Shown here piece after piece: positions 8,155 through 15,999 of a stretch of 60,909 bases of DNA. Location of the stretch: assembly GCA_022402565.1 (NCBI GenBank), contig JAKRSC010000002.1:1-60909 (forward strand), given 5' to 3'. A program made the position numbers and the translations under genes. Position 1 is the stretch's first letter, and each line of letters opens with the position of its first letter. The notes beneath the pieces are model-generated. The model was given only the letters and a program-made list of their open reading frames with translations. It had not been told where the DNA came from and did not search any database. The stretch is from Hydrotalea sp. (lineage in GTDB: Bacteria > Bacteroidota > Bacteroidia > Chitinophagales > Chitinophagaceae).

Positions 8155-10699
8155 GATGTTTTACTTTAATCTTAATTTCAGTTTCTGCTTCAATTGGCTT
8201 TCCATCTTTTGTTGCAGGCTTCCATTTCGGAGAAATACGAAGCAATCTTAATCCTTCATTCTCAAATCCATAACCAGGTTTGTTCAGAGCAACAGGACTT
8301 TTAACGCGACCCTGTACATCAACCTTAAACTTTAATTCAATAATGTATTCTCCTGAGGGCGCATCCTTTTCATACAATATATCTGTCTTTAAATTCGATC
8401 TTAAAAATTCCATCCAAGCTTTTTGTCCTCCAATAAAAGTAGGTTTACTTTCATCATTGAAATCTACATCGTTATTTGTCTCAGGTTCTTTTTTAACTTC
8501 TGGTTCCTTTTTTTCTTCAACTACAGGTGGCGGCGCTGCTAAATAAATGCTGTCGATATCTGAAGTAACAAGCCTAAAACCAAGATTGTTTTTGATATTC
8601 TGTGGTAGTATGCCAGCTCTTCTAGATAATCTTAAACCTTTGTCGGTATTAGTAATTGAACCTCCTCTAATTACCTTCTGACTGCCAGAAGATGGACCTT
8701 GTGGATTTTTTAATAAACCTTGTACAGATTTATAGTAACTGTCTAAATACCAGTCACTGCAAATCTCTTCAACATTTCCTGCCATATCAAAAATACCAAG
8801 CTCATTAGGCTTTTTACTTCCAACAGGACTGGTTTTACCACCAGCATTTGCAACAAACAAAGCGTATTCTCCAAGTTCACTCTCTATATTGGTACCTGGA
8901 AATCTATTGTTTTTTTGAATGAATTGCATACCACCTCTTGCGGCTAGTTCCCATTCTGCTTCAGTTGGTAAACGATATTTTTTATTCGAAAATCTATTTA
9001 GTTTAGTTAGGAACTCTTGAATCATTTCAAAACTTACTTGTTCAACAGGACATTGAGCGCATTTGTCATAAAAACTTGGATTTTCTTCCATGAATAGTGT
9101 CCAAAGCTCCTGCGTTACTTCAAATTTGCTAACCATAAAATGATTTACCTCAACATCAATCGAAGGTTTTTCTGGTGCAAAACATTCGTCTGTATTTGGG
9201 AAAGTGCAGCCCATTTTGAATGCACCACCTTTAACAAAAACTAATGTGCTGTCTAATTTTGCTGCAGCTTTATAAAACTTTGTAGTTCCATCGTCAAGAT
9301 CGTATTCATTCTTCTTCAGCAGAGCTACAATTTGTTCGCTAAACTTTGCTTTCTCCAGAAAAAACTTATTGTGAACTTCTTTAAGAACTTTTAAGATGCT
9401 GGGTGGATAAAGTTGACCACCAGCTTTTATAAGAAGTTCCGCTTGTTCAATATTATTATTAATACAAGCCTGTGCAAGTGGAGTTAAATAAAGACTAATA
9501 CTATCTTGTATTCTGTTTCCATAATAATTGGGGGAGGCGCCTTGTTTTAATAGCCAAGCTAGTACCTCTGCATGTAAATTATTTTTTGTAGTATAAACTA
9601 TTGGTAATTGACCATTTGCTATTGGTTCCTCAATGTTGGTGGAATTAATGAAAAATGGTAAATCATTCACCCTATTTCTTTGTAAGGCAATTAATATTTG
9701 TTCACTCACCGCTTTCTTGCCTGTTTCTACTTCTTTTGCAAATAGGAGTTGAGCTTCAATATCTTTGGTGTTTTTTTCGTAATTTCTTTGCAAATCACGT
9801 AGGTAATTAGTGCGCCTATCATTCATATTAAACTCAGCAGCTTTTTGTTGGTATGTGGTTAAAAGCTGATCCAGTTTAGCTTTGTTTTCATTTATTTTTT
9901 CTGAATAGAGTTTGAAAGGAATTTCATTCCATTCTTTTTTACCCTGTCGAGATTCGCGAATGTCTTTTTGGAGTTCAGTAGAAAGGCTGTTATAAACATC
10001 AAATAATGGGTTCATAGATTGCTCAAACTCAATTAAGACAGCTTCATTTTCTTTCCTTATACGTTCTTCTTCTTCTCTTTTTATCCTAAGTCTTTCTGCT
10101 TCTGCTGCTTCATTTTCTTTTCGTATACGATCTTCTTCTTCTCTTTTAATTCTGAGTCTTTCGGCTTCAATAGCTGCATAATCTACTTCCGGGAAATTTA
10201 CCCTAAACAACTTATTTGCTTCGCTTACATTTTTTTCAATAGTTAAATCAGGAACGTTAATAATAGTATCTAATACAAATTCTTCTTTGTCTTCTAGTCG
10301 AATAAAGTATTCCCCAGCTTCAACCGGAATTCGTCTATTCGCACCAGCTTTTATTTTACCAACTAAAGTGTCATTTAAAAAAACGGTGATAGTAGAACCT
10401 TTGTTTGCTCCAATGATTAAATAACATTGATTGTTTTCAACAACTGGTTTATCCTCTTCATCTTCTTTAATTTTATTAATTGTTTTTGGCTTTACAGAAG
10501 GGGTGTTTGTTTTTTTAGGAGCTGGTGCTGGCTTTGTATCTGTTTTTTTTGGTAATGTGATTAATTGTGCATTTAATTGAACAGTATTTAATAAAATAGT
10601 TGTAATAAAAAGCACAATTGATACCAAAATCTTTAGGTATAATTGCTGTCTCTCTTTCTCTCTAGGTTGAATTTCTTTTCTCATGTCTATTGACCTCAT
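8141..10699 (-). CDS. Periplasmic PEGA-like/coiled-coil/ankyrin/FGE-like/TonB-C fusion protein
   Basis: This 852-residue multidomain protein is the last gene of the eight-gene operon. It starts with an N-terminal signal or anchor helix (about 21-42, ending QLNA) and a Pro/Lys linker. A PEGA-like beta domain (about 92-165) and a charged coiled coil with a 22-residue tandem duplication (178-221) follow. Next come ankyrin-like helices (about 335-460, TPLAQACINNNIEQAELLIKAG) and an FGE/SUMF1-like domain (about 485-715, FVKGGAFKMG, YRLPTEAEWELAARGG, NELGIFDMAGNVEE). It ends in a TonB C-terminal domain (about 744-852, GGQKAWMEFL, WKPATKDGKP). The cysteines used by true formylglycine-generating enzymes near RGG are absent, so that domain probably binds rather than catalyses. 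It most likely sits in the periplasm, the TonB-C end contacting an outer-membrane partner. A second ATG at 10684 would also serve. Confidence 0.85.
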   Translation of the reverse strand: MRSIDMRKEIQPREKERQQLYLKILVSIVLFITTILLNTVQLNAQLITLPKKTDTKPAPAPKKTNTPSVKPKTINKIKEDEEDKPVVENNQCYLIIGANKGSTITVFLNDTLVGKIKAGANRRIPVEAGEYFIRLEDKEEFVLDTIINVPDLTIEKNVSEANKLFRVNFPEVDYAAIEAERLRIKREEEDRIRKENEAAEAERLRIKREEEERIRKENEAVLIEFEQSMNPLFDVYNSLSTELQKDIRESRQGKKEWNEIPFKLYSEKINENKAKLDQLLTTYQQKAAEFNMNDRRTNYLRDLQRNYEKNTKDIEAQLLFAKEVETGKKAVSEQILIALQRNRVNDLPFFINSTNIEEPIANGQLPIVYTTKNNLHAEVLAWLLKQGASPNYYGNRIQDSISLYLTPLAQACINNNIEQAELLIKAGGQLYPPSILKVLKEVHNKFFLEKAKFSEQIVALLKKNEYDLDDGTTKFYKAAAKLDSTLVFVKGGAFKMGCTFPNTDECFAPEKPSIDVEVNHFMVSKFEVTQELWTLFMEENPSFYDKCAQCPVEQVSFEMIQEFLTKLNRFSNKKYRLPTEAEWELAARGGMQFIQKNNRFPGTNIESELGEYALFVANAGGKTSPVGSKKPNELGIFDMAGNVEEICSDWYLDSYYKSVQGLLKNPQGPSSGSQKVIRGGSITNTDKGLRLSRRAGILPQNIKNNLGFRLVTSDIDSIYLAAPPPVVEEKKEPEVKKEPETNNDVDFNDESKPTFIGGQKAWMEFLRSNLKTDILYEKDAPSGEYIIELKFKVDVQGRVKSPVALNKPGYGFENEGLRLLRISPKWKPATKDGKPIEAETEIKIKVKHQKAG
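10037..10168. repeat. 66-base tandem duplication, 2 copies, in the ankyrin/FGE/TonB-C gene
   Basis: Residues 178-199 and 200-221 of the product are near-identical 22-residue units beginning EAERLRIKREEE and ending RIRKENEA. The charge pattern predicts a helical coiled coil. The DNA copies are also very similar, so this is a fairly recent internal duplication. Confidence 0.75.
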
Positions 10700-10727
10700 T
10701 AGGTTATTTTAAGCTTCAACAATGAAT

Positions 10728-12047
10728 CTATAATTTAGAATCTCCTTCAATATCGTATCCTGCATCTTTAAATGCTTGTAAATATTTTGTTCGCCCACTT
10801 ATTACTTTATTCAAAATAAATTTTGCATGTTCTTTCAGCACATTAATAGTCATGTTTGTATATGGAGTAGCCCCTCTGAGTAGAAGGGATTTTAAAAAAG
10901 CTACATTTTCTGGTTCATTCTCATCGAAATACTGACAAAATTCTAGAACTGGCTTTACTGCAACTTGCGCACCAACATAGACTTGATTGTGCTTATTAAT
11001 ATCCGCTCCATAATCAACCATCATTTTTACGATGGGTAAACTTGCTCTGGATTGTATTGCATACAATAAGGGGGTTGTATTGTTAGTAGCAGCACTTATT
11101 CCATTTGGATCTTTGAGGAATAAACTTTTTGCACCATTCAAATCATTTTTACTGATAACATCTTTCCATGTTAGAGCAACTGGAGTTGTAACAACACCTC
11201 CTCTGTTATTCGTAGTAGAGCCTAATCTTCCAGCCCGGCTAGATACTTTATTTTTTAAAGTATTCATTTCAGAAGTGAGGTAGTTCACAGAGAGTTTCAT
11301 TTCTGAGATATTCTTACTAGAATTCAGAATCATTAACTCTACTTCTTGATATTTATCTTGTATTCTCTTGATTGTTTGCAGATTAGTAACAGGCGGATTA
11401 GAATTGAAAAGTATTTTATAGTACTCTGTTATGGTTGTAGGTTGACTAATTATTGAAAAGATTTTTACATTCTCTTGAAACTCTTTATCAAGTGGTTCTA
11501 TGGATTGCTTTAAGGGGCCAAGTGATGATTCTAGCTGGTTTATGCTGTTCATTTCTACAGTGCTTACAAAAGAAGGACTTTCAAAAATTGTTTCTTTCCA
11601 TTGCTTTGCTAGATTACTATAGCTAACCCTAAACTCATTTGTTCGATTTTGAAATTGTTTCCAAAATTGTTCAGAAATTTTTATATTATTATCTAAGCGA
11701 TCTTGGTAAAGAGTGTAAAGCAAAATCTTCTTTTCATTTGACCATTTAGCTACTCTTTTTTGCTCATCAAACTTTTTTAGCTCTTCTAAGGTTGCAAAAG
11801 TTATAGGCTCATTATCTTCCTCTTTAATTGAAGTAGCATCTGCTTTTTTTTCTGTATCTTCTTTATTGGACTCTTTTGAATTATTCTTTACAGCAACGCT
11901 ATCCTTTTTTGGCGTAGGTGTTGGCCGTTTTTGGGCACTATCGGGTCGAGTACCTTTTTTATACAAGCCAGGGGGGAGTGTAACCTGTGCTGATAAAACA
12001 CTTGATATAAATATGAATAATAGGATTATAGTATGTTCTTTACGCAT
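10728..12047 (-). CDS. Exported coiled-coil and ankyrin-repeat protein
   Basis: This 439-residue protein is the seventh gene of the operon. It has a signal peptide (TIILLFIFISSVLSAQ), a Pro/Lys/Asp-rich low-complexity linker (about 25-80) and a helical coiled-coil middle (about 85-270). Ankyrin-type repeats lie near the C-terminus (about 290-400, with TTPLLYAIQSRASLPIVKMM and VDYGADINKHNQ). The mature N-terminus (QVTLPPG, then Pro/Lys repeats) resembles that of the next gene product (QLITLPKK), so the two may be paralogues of which one gained extra domains. It starts one base after the Hsp70 stop, a spacing typical of coupled translation. Ankyrin repeats normally bind proteins; no enzyme motif is visible. 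Confidence 0.8.
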   Translation of the reverse strand: MRKEHTIILLFIFISSVLSAQVTLPPGLYKKGTRPDSAQKRPTPTPKKDSVAVKNNSKESNKEDTEKKADATSIKEEDNEPITFATLEELKKFDEQKRVAKWSNEKKILLYTLYQDRLDNNIKISEQFWKQFQNRTNEFRVSYSNLAKQWKETIFESPSFVSTVEMNSINQLESSLGPLKQSIEPLDKEFQENVKIFSIISQPTTITEYYKILFNSNPPVTNLQTIKRIQDKYQEVELMILNSSKNISEMKLSVNYLTSEMNTLKNKVSSRAGRLGSTTNNRGGVVTTPVALTWKDVISKNDLNGAKSLFLKDPNGISAATNNTTPLLYAIQSRASLPIVKMMVDYGADINKHNQVYVGAQVAVKPVLEFCQYFDENEPENVAFLKSLLLRGATPYTNMTINVLKEHAKFILNKVISGRTKYLQAFKDAGYDIEGDSKL

Positions 12048-12048
12048 T

Positions 12049-13560
12049 TTAAATATAATTATTCACAAATACTTGGTTCACTAAATCGAGTTGCTCTTGA
12101 AAATCATATTTATGCTGAGCATTTTTTTTGTGGAATTCAAATCTAATATCTTGGCCGCTATCGCCGTTTTTTACTTTAACTCCAATGGTTCCATTTAACC
12201 TGTTCTCAATTTGAATTTCAATCATCAAATCATTTACAAGTGGAAGTTGATTAATTACAATATTACCTAGTTCATGCACATCTTCTGCTGCATCCCAAAA
12301 TTGACAGAGTTGCACCTGAAAACTTCTTTGCTGATTAGGGTTGATTCTATAAGCTTTTTTTGCAGTTACAGGTAGTGGTGTATTTCTGTGAATAGCTAAA
12401 TCAATATTAGTTTGTTGGTTTAATCTTAGTCCAATATTATAAGTACTTACACTTCTTAGTTCAACTGGTCTAATATCTGATTGTTCACTTTGTTGTAATG
12501 AATTTGCATACAAAGCTGCACCTTTTGCAACACTACTCAATGGCTGATGATAAATCAATTGTTGGTGAGGTCCCATTTTTTGATTCCAATAATTATATAC
12601 CATTTTGCTGCTGCTGGTACCCCCAATAAGAACAAATTTGTTTACATCACTTAATTGCATTCCAAGGGAACGTAAACATCTTGAAACAGTGCTATCTGTT
12701 TTCTGAATAAGCTGCATAGCAGCAGATGCATACTGTTCGTAATTGAACTTGCATTCAAATGCATCTCTTCCAAACATCATCCACTTGCTCAAGTCTCTGG
12801 GTTGCTCAGAATCATTCAGTTGAATCTTAATTTGCTCAGAAATTTTCTTGAGTCTGTTTTGCGAAAGCCGGTCTGTTGGAAATGCTTTTTTAGTTGCTAA
12901 ATAGAAGTTGTTTTGAATAGTACTACTCACAATTTCATCAAACTCCTTGCCTCCTAATTTATTTACACCATCTTTTGCAATTACATGTAATTGGTTTTTT
13001 GATTTAGTAATTAGGGTTAAATCAAATGTTCCTCCACCAAAGTCATAGACAAGTATAATTTCATCTTCAAAATTGTTAGTATTACCATAGCATAATGCGG
13101 CTGCAACTGGTTCTTCAAGGATTGCCGACAAAGGAAAATTTGCTAGTCGTGCAGCCTCAATAACTGATTTTCTTTGTACATCATTGTAGTGAGCAGGCAC
13201 TGTTATAACTGAATTAGTAAAGCCGTCTGGCATATACATTTCAGTGTCGTATTTAATTTTCTTTAAAACAAGTGCGGCAATTGATTCGCTGAACCAAGGA
13301 TTGTTTTTCTCGTCAAAATAAACAGGCTCTTGTGTGCCAAAATTTCTTTTAAAATGACTTACAATACTTTTTTGAGGATATATTTCGTATAAGTTTTCTG
13401 CAAATTGTCCAATAAAAGCCTTTTTGCCATCTAGCAATGCTATAGAAGGGGTGGAGGTTTCATTTTTATTAAAAGCATCAGGTACTATTACGGGACTTCC
13501 ATCTCTACTTAGAGTAGCTGCTACTGTATTACTCGTTCCTAAATCAATTCCCAATACCAT
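12049..13560 (-). CDS. Hsp70-family (DnaK-like) ATPase lacking the lid
   Basis: This 503-residue Hsp70 relative is the sixth gene of the operon. The actin-fold ATPase domain is intact, with phosphate 1 motif GIDLGTSNTVAA, connect motif EEPVAAALCYG, phosphate 2 motif VYDFGGGTFDLT and adenosine motif FVLIGGTSSSKMV. A substrate-binding beta domain (about 375-500, including NIGLRLN and NTPLPVTAKK) follows. The protein then ends where DnaK would continue for over 100 residues into the helical lid and tail. This suggests a dedicated chaperone that holds a partner by a route other than lid closure. No DnaJ or GrpE is encoded nearby. The gap to the preceding gene is 2 bases. Confidence 0.9.
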   Translation of the reverse strand: MVLGIDLGTSNTVAATLSRDGSPVIVPDAFNKNETSTPSIALLDGKKAFIGQFAENLYEIYPQKSIVSHFKRNFGTQEPVYFDEKNNPWFSESIAALVLKKIKYDTEMYMPDGFTNSVITVPAHYNDVQRKSVIEAARLANFPLSAILEEPVAAALCYGNTNNFEDEIILVYDFGGGTFDLTLITKSKNQLHVIAKDGVNKLGGKEFDEIVSSTIQNNFYLATKKAFPTDRLSQNRLKKISEQIKIQLNDSEQPRDLSKWMMFGRDAFECKFNYEQYASAAMQLIQKTDSTVSRCLRSLGMQLSDVNKFVLIGGTSSSKMVYNYWNQKMGPHQQLIYHQPLSSVAKGAALYANSLQQSEQSDIRPVELRSVSTYNIGLRLNQQTNIDLAIHRNTPLPVTAKKAYRINPNQQRSFQVQLCQFWDAAEDVHELGNIVINQLPLVNDLMIEIQIENRLNGTIGVKVKNGDSGQDIRFEFHKKNAQHKYDFQEQLDLVNQVFVNNYI

Positions 13561-13562
13561 TT

Positions 13563-15248
13563 TTAAAAGTTTAATTCTTTTTCTAAATCAGTAAGCTGTG
13601 TTCTAATGTTGTTCTGTAAGCTGTCACGCATTTTGTCTGCCATTTGAATGCCTCGAAGCATTTGATCAATTGATGTTTGTAATTTTTGTTGTTGCACTTT
13701 CTCTTGACTCATGACATTCATTTTTTGACTCTGCATGTCCTTCACGTTTTTTTCAAGCTGCATTAAGAGATTTTGAGATACATCTCTCATCCAAGTAGAA
13801 ATATGCGTGAGCCAATCGCGCGTAGTTTCATTAAACATGCGCTTTGCTTCCATTTGTAATGTCTCTTTTGCTTTAGCTAATTCTCTTTCAAATTCTTCTT
13901 TTCTCTTAAGAGGAATTCTTCTTCTAAGATCGTAGATGCCGTATAGAATCATTAGTAATGAAACACCTGCTGTGGAAGCTTTAACCCATAATGCTATATA
14001 TTTAAAAATACCACTTTCACTTGCACTTGCCACAATTGATAAAGGAGCTAAAAGTCCACCCACAACCATAATGAGTCCAGTATAATCTCTTAAAGCAACA
14101 AAATACTCCATTGCCCCTTTTTTAATAATCTCTCCAACATAATGTTTATTGTAATAGCTGAATGATGTAATACTTCTCTTTTTATCTGGAAATGGAATAT
14201 AAATGTCATCAGGTTTTATGGGGGCTATTTCTTTTGATTGCAGTTGAATATTGATTTTTTTTATCTGGTCTTCAAATGAGCTTTTTATAAATTCTTCATC
14301 TTTCTCTAATTCTTGTTCCAAACTTTTGTGAATAATTCTAAGTAGTTCTTTTTGAAATTCTTCTGGAATGGTGGTTTGAACTTTTTCACTTTTCTCTGCT
14401 AGGACAGTTCTTTCAAAGTCTTCCAATAATTCAATTCGTTCTTGTGACTTTATAGTGAATTTACCTGTGTTTGGTTTGTTCAATTCATCATATTTAAACT
14501 TGAAGTTTTTATCAAGTTCTTGGGATACCTTTTGAATAGATTGTCTAATCTGTTGAATAGTATCGTTTATATTCATGCTTTGCTCATCCTTTCTGGTAAT
14601 TTGAGCATTCTGACTATTCAAAAGTTTTCTCGTATTATTTGCTCTAAGTTCTGCATCAGCAATTTCTTTCATGAAATCAACAACTGGTCTTGCTGATTGA
14701 AGCAGCGTATACTTTTTTACTTTTTCTAGTTGGTTTTTTTCAATTAAAGGAGCAAGAATATCAAAAAATGATTTACCTTCTATATCACTCAAATTATAAA
14801 ATGCTGATTTTACCTTATAGCTAAGAAAACGACTAATCTTTTTTTGTATGTCAGCATTTCCGCTGGCATTGATTACTATAACGTATCTATAGTCTTGGTT
14901 GTTTCTAATAGGAGTGAGCAATTCTGGTTGATGATCAATATGGTCATCTGCAATAATGAAAAGAATTGCTGGAAAAATTTGTTCGAAAACCTTCAGTTGG
15001 TTGTCAACCTCCTGTATAAAACTCAAAGAGAAATCTGCATCCTTTGCTATTTCGGATAAAATCTTTTTTGCATCAAGTGCTTTAGAAAGAGCGGCACTAT
15101 GAATAAATACATGCGCAGGTAACTCTTTGGTCGATGCCATTTTTTTTATTTTGTGAACACTTTCATCCAAAAAGCCTGCATAACTGCTTACGCCCAATTC
15201 TTTTGTGAATTGTTCAATTTGATCGCTTATACTAAGTAGTTCTCTCAT
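13563..15248 (-). CDS. Membrane-hairpin coiled-coil protein, possibly a degenerate dynamin
   Basis: This 561-residue protein is the fifth gene of the operon and has no sure family. Residues 1-170 look like an alpha/beta domain. One strand-rich stretch (FPAILFIIADDHIDHQ, then YRYVIVINASGNAD) sits where dynamin-like GTPases have the switch II and NKxD segments, but no P-loop GxxxxGKS/T is present. Long helices (about 190-340) lead to a pair of membrane segments (about 394-440, LIMVVGGLLAPLSIVAS and VSLLMILYGIYDL). A C-terminal coiled coil (about 445-561) follows. Helices, a membrane hairpin and helices is the layout of bacterial dynamins and mitofusins, so I infer a GTPase-dead relative. Other membrane-anchored scaffolds would fit too. 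Confidence 0.7.
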   Translation of the reverse strand: MRELLSISDQIEQFTKELGVSSYAGFLDESVHKIKKMASTKELPAHVFIHSAALSKALDAKKILSEIAKDADFSLSFIQEVDNQLKVFEQIFPAILFIIADDHIDHQPELLTPIRNNQDYRYVIVINASGNADIQKKISRFLSYKVKSAFYNLSDIEGKSFFDILAPLIEKNQLEKVKKYTLLQSARPVVDFMKEIADAELRANNTRKLLNSQNAQITRKDEQSMNINDTIQQIRQSIQKVSQELDKNFKFKYDELNKPNTGKFTIKSQERIELLEDFERTVLAEKSEKVQTTIPEEFQKELLRIIHKSLEQELEKDEEFIKSSFEDQIKKINIQLQSKEIAPIKPDDIYIPFPDKKRSITSFSYYNKHYVGEIIKKGAMEYFVALRDYTGLIMVVGGLLAPLSIVASASESGIFKYIALWVKASTAGVSLLMILYGIYDLRRRIPLKRKEEFERELAKAKETLQMEAKRMFNETTRDWLTHISTWMRDVSQNLLMQLEKNVKDMQSQKMNVMSQEKVQQQKLQTSIDQMLRGIQMADKMRDSLQNNIRTQLTDLEKELNF

Positions 15249-15257
15249 TGTTTTAAT

Positions 15258-15995
15258 TTAAAAAATATCAATCACGACTGTCTTCATATACTCACTTTCC
15301 TCTACTTGTTGAACAATTTGATTGAGGGGGGTATTATTAATTTTCACCATCATTTTCGTCATCCCAACCTGCACCGTATCGCCTTGCTGTAAAGGTATAA
15401 TAGATTGTATCCGATGTTCATTTCCATTTATGAAAATTCCGTTTTTACTTGCTTTGCCAAAAATTGATGCATCTGCAATAGTAATTTTTGTTGGCTGAAG
15501 CTGAATATCAATTACACCATGCAGCCTGCTTACATAAGCATCTTGATCTAATATGATTGTATTGCCATTGGGTTGCTGGTGTCTGCCAATAAAAGTTCTT
15601 CCACCATAAAGAGGAAATGTTTGTGTAGGCATGTTTTCAGTATGGGTTACTAACCATGCTAATATGGAGCTAGGATGTTGAACTTGATTTACTGCAGGCT
15701 GCGGCTGAAAATACGATGGAGTAGGGGGAGGCGCAGGATTATAATTGGGTTGCTGGTAGGCAGGAATTGGGCCGGGTGCAGCACTTGGAGAAACATTTGC
15801 TGTGCTGCCCATTTGCTTCTGAATATCTTTTATCTTTTGGATATTACCTGCATGAAGCTTTTTTAAAAACTCATTCGGTGCATTATCTACCAATCGCTGA
15901 AAGTAATGCAGTTTTTCGTCCAAACGACTTATGATATCCCGCTCTTTGGCAGATTCTGGTAATTCTAAAAATTCAAGTATTTCCTTTTGTGTCAT
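15258..15995 (-). CDS. FHA-domain protein
   Basis: This 245-residue cytosolic protein is the fourth gene of the operon. The C-terminal FHA domain (about 125-240) has the phosphothreonine-binding signature residues in order: GRTFIGRH, then VSRLHGVI, then the KNGIFING loop. It should therefore read phosphothreonine marks laid down by the operon's kinase. A Pro/Gln-rich linker (about 65-115) separates it from an N-terminal helical unit (1-60, EILEFLELPESAKERDI). That unit resembles a J-domain in length and spacing but lacks HPD, so the likeness is weak. It starts 4 bases after the preceding stop. FHA proteins in kinase/phosphatase gene sets usually serve as the phospho-switch. Confidence 0.9.
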   Translation of the reverse strand: MTQKEILEFLELPESAKERDIISRLDEKLHYFQRLVDNAPNEFLKKLHAGNIQKIKDIQKQMGSTANVSPSAAPGPIPAYQQPNYNPAPPPTPSYFQPQPAVNQVQHPSSILAWLVTHTENMPTQTFPLYGGRTFIGRHQQPNGNTIILDQDAYVSRLHGVIDIQLQPTKITIADASIFGKASKNGIFINGNEHRIQSIIPLQQGDTVQVGMTKMMVKINNTPLNQIVQQVEESEYMKTVVIDIF

Positions 15996-15999
15996 GTTT

